Shown here in pieces: positions 8,269 through 17,873 of a stretch of 64,000 nt of DNA. The notes beneath the pieces were generated by a model, which worked only from the letters and a program-made list of their open reading frames with translations, searched no databases and had not been told where the DNA came from. Both the position numbers and the translations under genes were made by a program. Location of the stretch: positions 62,001-126,000 of the forward strand of contig NZ_LOEE01000019.1 in the NCBI RefSeq assembly GCF_001562415.1. The letters run 5' to 3'. Within the stretch, counting starts at the first letter, position 1. Each line of letters begins with the position of its first letter. Source of the stretch: Thermotalea metallivorans (GTDB lineage: Bacteria > Bacillota > Clostridia > Peptostreptococcales > Thermotaleaceae).

Positions 8269-9066
8269 TTATTTGCCAATACCAAAAAGCTTTCTCAGCT
8301 TTGTCATAAAACTCTCTTCCCCTTCTAACTGCAAGAAAGGTACCTCTTCTCCTAAAATTCTCTTTGTAATATTTCGATAAGCTCGTCCCGCCATAGATTT
8401 TTCGTCAGTCACGGCTGGTTCTCCTTTATTGGTGGATATGACGATTGCCTCATCGTCAGGTACAACCCCAAGCAAATCAATGGCCAAAATATCAATCATG
8501 TCCTCGATATTCATCATATCTCCTCTTTTTACCATGTCTACCCTGATCCTGTTGATGATAAGCTGTGGGTTTCTCAATTCCGCAGCTTCTAGCAAACCAA
8601 TGATTCTGTCGGCATCCCTAACGGCAGAAATTTCCGGTGTAGTGACCACAATTGCTTTGTCAGCACCGGCAATTGCATTTTTAAATCCCTGCTCAATACC
8701 AGCCGGACAGTCTACAATCACATAGTCAAACATCTCTTTTAATTCATTGCACAAATCCTGCATCTGCTGTGGGTTTACTGCATTCTTATCCTTTGTCTGG
8801 GCGGCCGGCAAAAGGTATAAATTCTCAAATCGCTTATCTTTAATTAGAGCTTGTCTTAACCTGCAAACTCCCTCTACTACATCTACAATATCATATACGA
8901 TTCTGTTTTCCAATCCCATCACTACATCTAAATTTCTAAGACCGATATCGGCATCTACCACCACAACTTTTTTCCCAGAAAGTGCCAATCCAGTCCCTAT
9001 ATTTGCAGTTGTTGTTGTCTTCCCAACTCCACCTTTTCCAGAAGTCACTACAAGAACTTCACCCAT
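8269..9066 (-). CDS. minD: MinD, septum-site ATPase
   Basis: Membrane-bound ParA-type ATPase that recruits MinC. Deviant Walker A SGKGGVGKTTT at residues 9-19, VVVDADIGLRNLD, VIVDCPAGIE, and a C-terminal amphipathic membrane helix (FMTKLRKLFGIGK). The ATG at 9066 (MGEVLVV) follows a GGGGGG site; a six-codon longer start is less likely. Lies between minC and minE in one operon. Confidence 0.97.
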   Translation of the reverse strand: MGEVLVVTSGKGGVGKTTTTANIGTGLALSGKKVVVVDADIGLRNLDVVMGLENRIVYDIVDVVEGVCRLRQALIKDKRFENLYLLPAAQTKDKNAVNPQQMQDLCNELKEMFDYVIVDCPAGIEQGFKNAIAGADKAIVVTTPEISAVRDADRIIGLLEAAELRNPQLIINRIRVDMVKRGDMMNIEDMIDILAIDLLGVVPDDEAIVISTNKGEPAVTDEKSMAGRAYRNITKRILGEEVPFLQLEGEESFMTKLRKLFGIGK

Positions 9067-9098
9067 ATTTTTTCCCCCCAACATACGATATCTTTTTG

Positions 9099-9740
9099 TT
9101 ATTTATTTGGCAAGTAAGGCTCTATCATCAGGACATCATCCTTTATCACAGCCAGTTCCGGAGTCATTGGCCTGATTTTTTCATTATCCGGAGATCTCGC
9201 AATGACATCAGCAATTCTCAATTGTGTAGGCTGCAAGCTATAGGCTGCCACAAAAGCCTTTTCATTTCCGCTGGCGCCGGCATGGGCAAGTCCTCTCAAT
9301 GCTCCCATGACCAGGATATTTCCTTCTGCAATAATCTCTGCACCGGGGTTTACATCTCCCACAATAACAACATTGCCTTTGTAAATAATTCTTTGGCCTG
9401 ATCGAATGGTTGCCCGTATAAATTTTGTACAGCCCTCTTCAATTCCTTCAAATACTTGACCTTCCTTTTCCTCGCTTTCGTTCTGCGAGGTTGCCTCAGC
9501 TTCCTCCACCAAAATCATGCCATACGCTGCATGGATGATTTCTTTAATTTCATTTTTTTCCTCTTCCGTTAGTGCTTTTCCCTCAATCCCTATTACCTTT
9601 GCACCTAAAAAAAATTGCCTAGCGGATTCCAACTTGTCTAAGAGCTGTTGCTTCAAATCTTGATACTCCATCAGGGGATTGAAATGGATGCATATGCCAT
9701 CCCTATTGCCCTTGAAGGATACAGAAGTATTTTTAGACAT
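9099..9740 (-). CDS. minC: MinC, septum-site inhibitor
   Basis: Blocks FtsZ polymer assembly away from mid-cell. Residues 1-100 are the FtsZ-binding domain; the C-terminal half is the right-handed beta-helix that dimerises and binds MinD, with IRSGQRIIYKGNVVIVGDVN and its repeated Gly turns. ATG at 9740 behind GGAGGT; an upstream frame of 20 codons is not used. Between the two domains is an acidic Glu-rich linker. Confidence 0.95.
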   Translation of the reverse strand: MSKNTSVSFKGNRDGICIHFNPLMEYQDLKQQLLDKLESARQFFLGAKVIGIEGKALTEEEKNEIKEIIHAAYGMILVEEAEATSQNESEEKEGQVFEGIEEGCTKFIRATIRSGQRIIYKGNVVIVGDVNPGAEIIAEGNILVMGALRGLAHAGASGNEKAFVAAYSLQPTQLRIADVIARSPDNEKIRPMTPELAVIKDDVLMIEPYLPNK

Positions 9741-9926
9741 TATAGGATTACCTCCACTGAACACGAATAAATCTGCGACATTATATTTATTCTTCATCAC
9801 GAAAATAAATCCTTTTTTTTTTCTGAAAAAAGTCCCTTGAAAACATTTTCAGCATGAAAAAACACTAAAAAGCCTAAATAGTTCCTCAAATTTTATCTTT
9901 TTTTAAAAAAAACTTACAAGCATATA

Positions 9927-12680
9927 TTATCTTGTAAGTGTATTTTCCAAACTCACCGGATCATAAGTTTTATTTAAGCCTAAATACTCTGCAATAATTT
10001 CCCGAGCAATAGGCGCTGCATATCCGCCATGTCCCCCTTGAAAAATCAGACTGACCACAACAATTTGAGGATCTTCATAGGGCGCATAAGAGACAAACCA
10101 TGCAAAGTTATCATAATTATCTTTAAACTGATCTAGCTGTTCATTGGTAATTCTATGGTTGCTAAGAAGTTTGATGGCATCTCTCATGGCATCCCCTTCG
10201 TCTTTATATTTATCCCTATGTTCTGACATCAATTGTTTTGTCTTTGCTTCAATATCTTCCATCCTCAGAGAAGGTGCAATCCAACGGGCATACTTCTTCA
10301 AATATTCAACCTCATCCTTAGGTTGAATTTTTCCTGCCCGCTGGGCGGTACCTGTCTTTGCAGCAACCTTCACAGGAAAGTTCCCAAATACGGCCCTCCC
10401 TGTACCGCCTTCTTCTTGCGTAACATTGGACATACCGCGTTTGATATGTTTTAAGTTGTTATAGTCCTTCAATGGTACCCGTTCTCCTTTTTCTTTTTCT
10501 TCATTAGAATGTTGGCTTCCAACCTTCTTGACAACACTTACCTTATTCAAATACCCTCCATTGGCAATGGCGGCAATATATCGGGCCATCTGCACAGGTG
10601 TATAAGCGTGTTCTCCCTGTCCTATGGACAGGTTGAAGGTATCACCCTTCGACCATTTTGCCTGATTGAAGTAGCTAAACTTTGCCGTATCCGCCAAGGT
10701 TTCCACCTTATCTTTCTTTACACCAAGCTTGCTGATTCGGTTGATAAGTTCTCCCCTTGAAGGATTTTCTTCCGCCCAGCTTACAATTTCATTGATTTTG
10801 TCTTCCAATGCCGTTTTGTCTGAGTAAATTTCAGTTTCAAAATATTCTTTTGCCCTGGCTTTGATGTGATTTCTCAACATGGCTTTTACAGCCCCTGTCT
10901 TTTTCTGAGGATTGGGTACACCATAAGCATTTTCGCTGATTTCAATGCCCGTAGGCTCATCCAAGCCAAACATTTTGGCATATTCCAAAAGCTTATTGAC
11001 GTTCATGGATATGCCCAGCGGCTGATTTTTAAAGTGATCCCAGCCCGTAGATACGTTATAAAAATAATAGTTGCAGGACACTTCCAAAGCTTTATACAAA
11101 TCAACCCATCCATGGCGGGCTTTTTTTGTATTCCACAGCCAGCAGCCAAAATTCCTGCCCCCATATCGGATATACCCGTCATCGTATAACTTTTTGTTTG
11201 GATCCATTCCCTGTTCAAGGGCCGCAAGTCCAGTAATCATTTTAAAAGTAGAGCCCGGCTGAATAGCTGCCCTTGTAGCGAGGTTGTAGAGAGGAATAGG
11301 AGACAATGGATCCCTTGGATTTTTATCCTGTAGCTCCTTCCAATCCTTTGAGGAAATACCCGTTGAAAAAAGATTGGGATTAAAACTGGGATAATTGGCC
11401 AAGGCCAATACCTCTCCCGTTTTTGCATCTAGAGCCACTACAGCCCCTGTAGTGGCATTTCGGAAGGGTTCACTGTATTTATAATTGCCCCATTTGCTCT
11501 GAAATGTTCCTCCCACCTGGATCTGTTCCAACGCATGGGCCAAAGCATCCTCGGCAACCTTTTGCAGTTTCCCATCAATGGTCAGATAGACCGTCTGCCC
11601 TTTTTCTGGTTTCTCCTCCCTCAAAATATTAATCAAACGACCATATACATCTACCTCTACATATTTTGCACCATCTTTTCCCTTTAGATTTCTCTCCAAT
11701 ATCCTTTCAATGCCATCTTTCCCGATAAGATCATTGGGGTTATATCCTAGCTCCTTTACGTATTTTTCCTTTTCACTGTCGGATATTTTGCTGAGATAGC
11801 CTAGTAGGTGGGAGGCAAGATTCCCATTGGGATAAAACCGTATGGGTTCTACCTCTATGTTCACCCCCGGCATATCCATGATTTTTTCTTCTACTTCTGC
11901 AACGGTTTTGGCCGTCACATTGAAAGCAATTTTGACGGGATGATATTGCCTATACCCTTGTTCCCTCAATTCATGGCGAATAATCAAAATCTTTCTGGCA
12001 TCTTCATCGGAAAATTCTTCCGGTATCTTGAATTTTTCCCGCAAAGCACGAAAAGCAGCCTCTGCATTCAAATCTTGTCCAAGATTATATTTTTGCAAAA
12101 AATTTTCCTTCTGCATTTGAGGAATATATTTCATCGTCTTGACGGAGATAGGAGGATAAATACCATAATCCTGCTGCATGATCGTTTGTACTTCAAAAAT
12201 ATCGAGATTTCCATCTATTTCCAACTTCTCCCGCAGTATGTTAAAGGCCTCTTCTGCAGTGCTTTTTTCCTGAATGCCCTGCTCCAAAAGCCAAGTTTCA
12301 ATTTCTTTGTCATAGGTAAAATAAAACTGTCCATTTTCTACGGCAATGGGAAAGTTGTCCACATATTTTTCTCCATTATTGATCAAAATGTTCAGCAAAT
12401 TTACGGCAACTTCATTAATTTTTCCATCAATTAATTCATTTTTCATGATTTGCACCGTAAAACTCGGTTTATTGCCCGCAAGCAAACGTCCATATCGATC
12501 CCTGATTTCACCGCGGGGAGCGGAAATAGGGATTTTCTTTATCCGAATATTATCTGACAATTCTTTGTATTTTTCTCCTTCTACAATGGTAAGGGTGAAT
12601 AATCTGAAAAAAAGAACAAAAATAAATATTGCAAAAAAAAGAATTGTTTGATTGTAGCGATCCTTTAATTTTTCAAGCAT
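9927..12680 (-). CDS. mrdA: Penicillin-binding protein 2 (elongasome transpeptidase)
   Basis: Class B PBP that cross-links side-wall peptidoglycan with RodA. One N-terminal membrane segment (about residues 13-35), the pedestal starting ISAPRGEIRDRYG, and the transpeptidase domain with STFKM, SCN and KTGTAQ. At 917 residues it is about 200 longer than most PBP2 proteins. Two charged helical insertions explain this: one after the SCN motif (about 605-680), and one of about 85 residues immediately after KTGTAQ. The reading frame is intact. It lies between mreD and minC in the elongation operon. Confidence 0.95.
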   Translation of the reverse strand: MLEKLKDRYNQTILFFAIFIFVLFFRLFTLTIVEGEKYKELSDNIRIKKIPISAPRGEIRDRYGRLLAGNKPSFTVQIMKNELIDGKINEVAVNLLNILINNGEKYVDNFPIAVENGQFYFTYDKEIETWLLEQGIQEKSTAEEAFNILREKLEIDGNLDIFEVQTIMQQDYGIYPPISVKTMKYIPQMQKENFLQKYNLGQDLNAEAAFRALREKFKIPEEFSDEDARKILIIRHELREQGYRQYHPVKIAFNVTAKTVAEVEEKIMDMPGVNIEVEPIRFYPNGNLASHLLGYLSKISDSEKEKYVKELGYNPNDLIGKDGIERILERNLKGKDGAKYVEVDVYGRLINILREEKPEKGQTVYLTIDGKLQKVAEDALAHALEQIQVGGTFQSKWGNYKYSEPFRNATTGAVVALDAKTGEVLALANYPSFNPNLFSTGISSKDWKELQDKNPRDPLSPIPLYNLATRAAIQPGSTFKMITGLAALEQGMDPNKKLYDDGYIRYGGRNFGCWLWNTKKARHGWVDLYKALEVSCNYYFYNVSTGWDHFKNQPLGISMNVNKLLEYAKMFGLDEPTGIEISENAYGVPNPQKKTGAVKAMLRNHIKARAKEYFETEIYSDKTALEDKINEIVSWAEENPSRGELINRISKLGVKKDKVETLADTAKFSYFNQAKWSKGDTFNLSIGQGEHAYTPVQMARYIAAIANGGYLNKVSVVKKVGSQHSNEEKEKGERVPLKDYNNLKHIKRGMSNVTQEEGGTGRAVFGNFPVKVAAKTGTAQRAGKIQPKDEVEYLKKYARWIAPSLRMEDIEAKTKQLMSEHRDKYKDEGDAMRDAIKLLSNHRITNEQLDQFKDNYDNFAWFVSYAPYEDPQIVVVSLIFQGGHGGYAAPIAREIIAEYLGLNKTYDPVSLENTLTR

Positions 12681-12684
12681 GCTA

Positions 12685-13185
12685 TCACCTAATCTTTATT
12701 TTTATCTTGGATTGATAAAGATAATGAAATAATTTGTTGTAAGCAAAACCGGACAGAATAGAATTACATACGGTTTCTATCGCAATGATTTTGCCAAAAA
12801 TTACAGCAAAGTCAATTTTGTTTTGGGTTGCATAGATAATCAAATAGTACAGCAAATGGTAAAATATCGTTCCTAAAACGGTAAAAAAAATAGGAGTAAT
12901 GGCATTGTCTTTAAATATCTTGTTTTCAAAAGAACCTACAGAGAAGCCTAACAACATATAGATCAATGCATTCAGGCCCAGAATCGTGCCAAACAAAATA
13001 TCCTGGAGAGCACCTGAAAAGAAGCCGACCATCGCTCCCCGTTTTCTTCCCCACAGTATTGCAAACACAATCACTATGATCAGGGTTGTATTGGGTAAAA
13101 CCCCGAAGATGCGAAAGTGTTGGAAAAGTGTTGTTTGAAATATAAAGTTTATGATGATCACCAACAGGATCGATACAATGCCCAT
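12685..13185 (-). CDS. mreD: MreD, rod-shape membrane protein
   Basis: Small membrane protein with about five hydrophobic segments that links MreC to the elongation machine. AAGGAG site before the ATG at 13185. Sequence conservation in this family is low; the call rests on size, topology and its place between mreC and the PBP2 gene. Confidence 0.92.
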   Translation of the reverse strand: MGIVSILLVIIINFIFQTTLFQHFRIFGVLPNTTLIIVIVFAILWGRKRGAMVGFFSGALQDILFGTILGLNALIYMLLGFSVGSFENKIFKDNAITPIFFTVLGTIFYHLLYYLIIYATQNKIDFAVIFGKIIAIETVCNSILSGFAYNKLFHYLYQSKIKIKIR

Positions 13186-13204
13186 ACCTATAACTCCTTT
13201 TTCT

Positions 13205-14032
13205 TTACTTGTCCGATAGAATTACCAACACTTTATCAATTTTTTTAAAATTAACGGCGGGTTCCACAATGATCGTCTTCAATAGCTCATCCTTCTTCTT
13301 TACTACTTCTTTGACTTCTCCAATCAAAATCCCTTTAGGATATGTGCTTAGCCCCGAGGTTATTAATTTATCTCCTACCAGCACCTCCGCCTGGGGATCA
13401 ATAAGATATCCTGACAAATCGGCCTTTACGCTGCCCCTTATCACACCCATATATGCATTATTTCTCAAAATTTCAAAGCTTACAGAGCTTTTGTTATCAA
13501 TAATGGTTATGACCTTCGCCCAATGATCTCCTACTTCAAATACTTTTCCGACTAATCCGCTACCGTTTAACACGGTACTGTCCTTCTGGATTCCATCACT
13601 ACTCCCTTTATCAATCGTAAAGATATTGTACCAATTCCCTGGATCTTTCGCCGATACACTGGCCGAGGTATATTTAAAGTAATCATAGTTTCTTGTATAA
13701 TCCAGGGCTCCCGATAAATTTCTCAATTCTTCTAACTCATCGGCAGTTAATTTATATTGAATTACTTCTTTTTGAAGTTTTTCTATTTCTTCCCTCAACT
13801 TTTTGTTTTCCTTATCTATGGCGCGAAAGCGAAAAATTGGACCGATTGTATTTTCTATTCCTTGTCCTGCCTTGTAAAAAATCTTCTGAATGGGCGTAAA
13901 CATATTGCCTACCATGTTCTCCGGAGCAGTAACCTTCATCCTCCCACCCAAACTGATTCCCATCAAAATAATGAGAATGATAGTAACAGCCGTTACTATC
14001 ATAAGCACTCCCCTTTTTATCCATCTTCCCAT
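13205..14032 (-). CDS. mreC: MreC, rod-shape scaffold
   Basis: Bitopic protein with an N-terminal membrane helix (about residues 10-28), a coiled coil (about 65-105) and two beta barrels outside the membrane; it activates PBP2-RodA. Pieces such as WYNIFTIDKGSSDGI, GLVGKV and VITIIDNKSSVS are family-typical. The ribosome site is weak (GTGGTGAG), so translation may depend on mreB upstream. Confidence 0.95.
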   Translation of the reverse strand: MGRWIKRGVLMIVTAVTIILIILMGISLGGRMKVTAPENMVGNMFTPIQKIFYKAGQGIENTIGPIFRFRAIDKENKKLREEIEKLQKEVIQYKLTADELEELRNLSGALDYTRNYDYFKYTSASVSAKDPGNWYNIFTIDKGSSDGIQKDSTVLNGSGLVGKVFEVGDHWAKVITIIDNKSSVSFEILRNNAYMGVIRGSVKADLSGYLIDPQAEVLVGDKLITSGLSTYPKGILIGEVKEVVKKKDELLKTIIVEPAVNFKKIDKVLVILSDK

Positions 14033-14046
14033 CCAAACTCACCACT

Positions 14047-15081
14047 TTATCCCAATCTTTTTGGAGAAATTAAAACTCTTCGTAAAGTCTCTATTTCTTC
14101 TATGGTTTTACCGGTTCCTAAGGCAACACAATCCAACGGTTCTTCAGCAATTCGAACAGGCATGCCTGTTTCCTTACGAACCAGTTTATCAAGTCCATCC
14201 AACAATGCTCCTCCACCAGTGAGCATGATGCCATACTCCATGATATCAGCAGCCAATTCAGGAGGTGTTTTCTCAAGGGTATATTTGATCGCATCCACAA
14301 TAGCATTCACAGGCTCATGGAGTGCCTCCAATATTTCCGTAGAAGAAATCTCCAATGTCTTTGGCAGCCCCGAAACCAAATCCCTACCCCGAACTGCCAT
14401 TTTTGTTTCTGTACTCCTCGGATAAGCAGATCCGATATTTAGCTTGATTTCCTCGGCTGTCCTCTCCCCAATCATCAGACTGTATTCCTTCTTGATATAT
14501 TGAACAATAGATTCATCTAATTCGTCTCCACCGATTCTGACGGATTTGCTTGTTACGATACCCCCTAAAGATATAATGGCGATTTCCGTAGTACCTCCTC
14601 CGATGTCAACCACCATGCTTCCCGTAGGTTCTTCTACAGGCAACCCCGCTCCAATGGCAGCAGCCATTGGTTCTTCGATCAGATATGCTTCCTTTGCCCC
14701 TGCCTGCAGTGCCGCTTCTTCCACGGCTCTTTTTTCAACCTCTGTGACACCCGATGGAACCCCCACCACTACACGAGGTTGGAAGAATAAAGATTTTTTA
14801 GGATATGCTCTTTTTATAAAATATTTTAACATGCTTTGGGTTACATCAAAATCGGCAATCACACCGTCTTTTAAAGGCCGAATAGCAACTATATTGCCGG
14901 GTGTTCTTCCGATCATTTGCTTTGCTTCCTGCCCAACTGCCAAAACTTGTCTAGTATCTTCCTGAATTGCTACCACCGATGGTTCACGGACAACAATCCC
15001 TTTGCCTCTAACATATACTAATGTATTGGCTGTTCCTAAATCTATTCCCATGTCTTTTGATAAAAAGTTGAATAATCCCAT
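14047..15081 (-). CDS. mreB: MreB, actin-like cell-shape protein
   Basis: Forms membrane filaments that orient cell-wall synthesis. Actin-fold ATP-binding motifs [17 protein letters not shown] near the N-terminus and [10 protein letters not shown] near residue 160, with the expected length of 344. GGAG site before the ATG at 15081. First gene of mreB-mreC-mreD-mrdA-minC-minD-minE, all on the minus strand with short gaps. Confidence 0.98.
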   Translation of the reverse strand: MGLFNFLSKDMGIDLGTANTLVYVRGKGIVVREPSVVAIQEDTRQVLAVGQEAKQMIGRTPGNIVAIRPLKDGVIADFDVTQSMLKYFIKRAYPKKSLFFQPRVVVGVPSGVTEVEKRAVEEAALQAGAKEAYLIEEPMAAAIGAGLPVEEPTGSMVVDIGGGTTEIAIISLGGIVTSKSVRIGGDELDESIVQYIKKEYSLMIGERTAEEIKLNIGSAYPRSTETKMAVRGRDLVSGLPKTLEISSTEILEALHEPVNAIVDAIKYTLEKTPPELAADIMEYGIMLTGGGALLDGLDKLVRKETGMPVRIAEEPLDCVALGTGKTIEEIETLRRVLISPKRLG

Positions 15082-15116
15082 ACAAATACTCCTTCCTGTT
15101 GATCTTGCCTTATATG

Positions 15117-15824
15117 TTATATGATAGAAAGCTCCTTGAAACTTGTATAAATACCATCACCAATAATGATATGATCCAATACCTCAATGCCTATAATTTT
15201 CCCTGCTTCAACCAATCTTTCCGTTATGGCAATGTCTTCTTTGCTGGGCTGTGGATTTCCGCTGGGATGATTGTGCAAAAGAATCATCGATGCGGCACTC
15301 TTTTTAATTGCATTGACAAATACTTCCCTCGGATGCACTAAGGATGCATTCAAGCTTCCCACAGATACATTTTCCGATGAAATAATTTCATTTTTTGTAT
15401 TCAGAAGGATCGTCACAAAATGCTCCTTTTTGTAATATCGCATTTCCTCCATGAAAATATTCGCTACATCCCTTGGCGATTTTACACAAGGCTTCGTTCT
15501 TAATCCGGCCGCTGCAATTCTTTTCCCCAATTCCACTGCAGCCATAATCTGACAAGCCTTTGCAGGCCCTATCCCTTTCATTTGACTTAGTTCCTCTATG
15601 GTGCAATTTGCAAGGAAGTGAATCCCGGCCTGATCATAGGACAATATTCTTTGAGACAATTCGATGGCAGAAGTTTCTTTGGTGCCAGTACGGATTAATA
15701 CGGCCAACAGCTCCGCATTCGATAGGGCTTTAATTCCAAATTGAATCATTTTCTCCCTAGGCCTTTCACTCTCCGCCATCTCTTTAATTAATACATGACG
15801 ATTCCCTATCGTCATCTCCATCAC
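15117..15824 (-). CDS. radC: RadC family JAB/MPN protein
   Basis: N-terminal helix-hairpin-helix region ([12 protein letters not shown]) and C-terminal JAMM metalloprotease-like domain with HNHPSG and the downstream Asp of the zinc site. Historically called a DNA-repair protein, though its role is unsettled. Start options are GTG 15824 or ATG 15821 and 15815. Placed upstream of mreB, as in Bacillus. Confidence 0.93.
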   Translation of the reverse strand: MMEMTIGNRHVLIKEMAESERPREKMIQFGIKALSNAELLAVLIRTGTKETSAIELSQRILSYDQAGIHFLANCTIEELSQMKGIGPAKACQIMAAVELGKRIAAAGLRTKPCVKSPRDVANIFMEEMRYYKKEHFVTILLNTKNEIISSENVSVGSLNASLVHPREVFVNAIKKSAASMILLHNHPSGNPQPSKEDIAITERLVEAGKIIGIEVLDHIIIGDGIYTSFKELSII

Positions 15825-15892
15825 ATCCTAAACATGATTCATCCTTCAGCATAAAATATCCATCCGCAGTTTATGGCGCAAGCTAATCACGA

Positions 15893-16471
15893 TTAAATCA
15901 ATTCAATGCCAAATTTCTTGCTCAATATGCTCTCCAACTTATTGACAGGCAAACCTACGACATTAAAGTAGTCTCCCTCTATCCATTCTATAATAGCAGC
16001 CCCTTTGCCCTGTATGGCATATGCGCCTGCCTTATCCCACACTTCCCCTGATTCTATATACCTGTTGATTTTTTCATCTGTTAAAGGTTTCATTTTCACT
16101 TTTGTTTTTTCATAGGCAACAATTCGGTTGAAGGTATGGGCCTGAACAACGGCCAATCCTGTAATGACATCGTGTATATCATTTTCCAAAAGCTTTAACA
16201 TACGGAATGCATCGTCATAATTTTGAGGTTTTCCAAGAATATCTCCCTTTACCACAACTGTATCGGCAGCAATGACAATATCTCCTTCCTTGCATTGATT
16301 GGCAATATCCATCGCTTTTTCAAAAGCCAAAGCCATGGCAATTTGCTCTGCCTCTTCTCCTGCATGAATTTTTTCAACGATGCCGGAAGGCATAATTTCA
16401 AAAGAAATATTAAAGTTTTGTAGAATTTCTCCCCTTCGGGGGGATGCTGAAGCCAGAATAATTCTCTGCAT
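15893..16471 (-). CDS. maf: Maf nucleotide pyrophosphatase
   Basis: House-cleaning enzyme that hydrolyses modified or non-canonical nucleoside triphosphates, and is linked to septum control in Bacillus. LASASPRR at the N-terminus, AADTVV with the metal Asp, and GKP are family motifs. The AGGTGG site favours the ATG at 16471 over a GTG three codons upstream. Follows the classic maf-radC-mreBCD order. Confidence 0.95.
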   Translation of the reverse strand: MQRIILASASPRRGEILQNFNISFEIMPSGIVEKIHAGEEAEQIAMALAFEKAMDIANQCKEGDIVIAADTVVVKGDILGKPQNYDDAFRMLKLLENDIHDVITGLAVVQAHTFNRIVAYEKTKVKMKPLTDEKINRYIESGEVWDKAGAYAIQGKGAAIIEWIEGDYFNVVGLPVNKLESILSKKFGIELI

Positions 16472-16480
16472 ATGATCCAC

Positions 16481-16729
16481 CTACAGTCTGCTGAAAATAA
16501 GAATTGCTAAAATGATTCCTATTACACTGGCCAAGTTCAGATGTAAAATAAACCCAAGGGTAAGCTTTATAACACTGAGATCTAAGGTAAACGGTTGAAA
16601 ACCGATGCTTTTGCCATAACTCAATATTTTTATACTATCCCTAAATATCTCCCCTAGCACACCCCCAATAACCACGCCTGTAGCTAATAACACAAATAGC
16701 AGCCATGGATTTCGGGTCCTTGTCTTCAT
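16481..16729 (-). CDS. DUF4321 membrane protein
   Basis: Short protein (82 residues) with two hydrophobic segments, starting MKTRTRNPW behind GGAGGG. Found next to maf in many Clostridia; function unknown. The pattern of a basic start, VIGGVLGEIFRD and a C-terminal helix fits DUF4321. Confidence 0.8.
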   Translation of the reverse strand: MKTRTRNPWLLFVLLATGVVIGGVLGEIFRDSIKILSYGKSIGFQPFTLDLSVIKLTLGFILHLNLASVIGIILAILIFSRL

Positions 16730-16749
16730 GACATTTCCCTCCTTTATCA

Positions 16750-17283
16750 TTACATAATGAGGTTCATCGAATTATTTCCATTCAATAATATGATTTTTTT
16801 CAAATGGTTCGATGCATAAATAGACGCCAAGCCTACAAAATAACCGGTAAAAAGGCTGACAAGCATCATCAAGGGCAAATAAGTAAAAATTAAAATATTG
16901 CTGATCATCACACTGGCTACTGCCAATTGAGCAATATTATGGGCAACAGCTCCAAATACACTTACACCGATCAAACTGAAATAAGACGAGAAATTTTTAT
17001 GCACAAGCGCCATAATCAAAGTGCTGAATAATGCTCCCGCCAAGCTATATATGAGCCCTGTGACAGCACCGGTTCCCAGAGCCGCAACCAAACACCGGAC
17101 AACCGCAACAGCCAATGCATATTTGTAACCAAAGACAACAAGGGTTATTAAACTCACAATATTGGCCAGCCCTAACTTTGCACCCGGTGCGATAAATGGC
17201 ATAGGAATAAAAGACTCAATGATATGCAGCGCAATACCAATAGAAACAATCATCGATAAGTATAAAATTTTTTTTCTCTTCAT
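16750..17283 (-). CDS. Gx-type membrane protein (EetB-like; formerly heptaprenyl diphosphate synthase component I)
   Basis: About five membrane segments, with GAKLGLANIVSL and GTGAVTGLIYSLAGALFS typical of this family (PF07456), which resembles the S-components of ECF transporters. In Listeria the homologue EetB is required for extracellular electron transfer, possibly moving a flavin or assembly factor. GGGGA site precedes the ATG at 17283. The next gene upstream is a NusG domain II protein, the EetA pairing, and both lie downstream of the Rnf operon. The old annotation as a subunit of heptaprenyl synthase is not supported by the membrane topology. Confidence 0.85.
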   Translation of the reverse strand: MKRKKILYLSMIVSIGIALHIIESFIPMPFIAPGAKLGLANIVSLITLVVFGYKYALAVAVVRCLVAALGTGAVTGLIYSLAGALFSTLIMALVHKNFSSYFSLIGVSVFGAVAHNIAQLAVASVMISNILIFTYLPLMMLVSLFTGYFVGLASIYASNHLKKIILLNGNNSMNLIM

Positions 17284-17298
17284 AGATATCCCCACACT

Positions 17299-17673
17299 TC
17301 AATAGCTGATGATGTCCACTTCCGACGTATTGGCAACCAGTTTGATGGAAACCCTATTAGGCAAGCAGATACTGGTTTGATTTGCCTTGTGAAGCCATCC
17401 CATCTTTACGCAGAGCTGATCCTGACAGTCTGCTTCAACAATCCTTACCCGCAATCCTTCAATTTCCACTTTGTTATGACCATGAGCCGTTTTAATCTCA
17501 ATCACTTGCTTTGGGAATGCTTCATCCAATGAAATTTTTTTATAAGGTTTCCCATCTACCTCAATAACCAAATACAAATTTTGGCTATTCACGGTTATTC
17601 CTTTCACAAAAAAAATCCCTATAATACTGAAAACCATAATGCTCCCTATAAAAATTTTATCCCATCTCGTCAC
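17299..17673 (-). CDS. NusG domain II protein (EetA-like)
   Basis: About 124 residues with one N-terminal membrane anchor and an extracytoplasmic NusG II domain (about 32-124) containing CQDQLC, GWLHKANQTSICLPNRV. Not a transcription factor despite the domain name. Coupled to the Gx protein, as EetA is to EetB. A GTG at 17673 lies nine bases from GAGAG; a TTG three codons upstream is the other option. Function unproven; thought to assist flavin or redox protein assembly. Confidence 0.82.
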   Translation of the reverse strand: MTRWDKIFIGSIMVFSIIGIFFVKGITVNSQNLYLVIEVDGKPYKKISLDEAFPKQVIEIKTAHGHNKVEIEGLRVRIVEADCQDQLCVKMGWLHKANQTSICLPNRVSIKLVANTSEVDIISY

Positions 17674-17825
17674 GTTAACCAACTCTCATTTACTATAATA
17701 ATCTTTCCAAAATCCTCTTAAGTTATAAGTATTTCCTATGATTCTTGGTCTTTTCAATACAGTTTAAGTTTAACATTTTGATATGGGCATTACAAGTAGT
17801 ATTTTTTTCATGGAAAACAAATAAA

Positions 17826-17853
17826 GAACATACTCCCGAAAAGAAGTATGCTC
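17826..17853 (-). terminator. terminator after rnfB
   Basis: On the minus strand GAGCATACT, a ten-base loop, AGTATGTTC, then TTTATTTG. Ends the rnf transcript 20 bases after the rnfB stop. Confidence 0.75.
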
Positions 17854-17873
17854 CTTATCTTATTTATTTTATC

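Noticed and set aside
11808-12434. A 208-residue plus-strand frame
   Set aside because: Shadow of the PBP2 gene, with unlikely amino acid composition.
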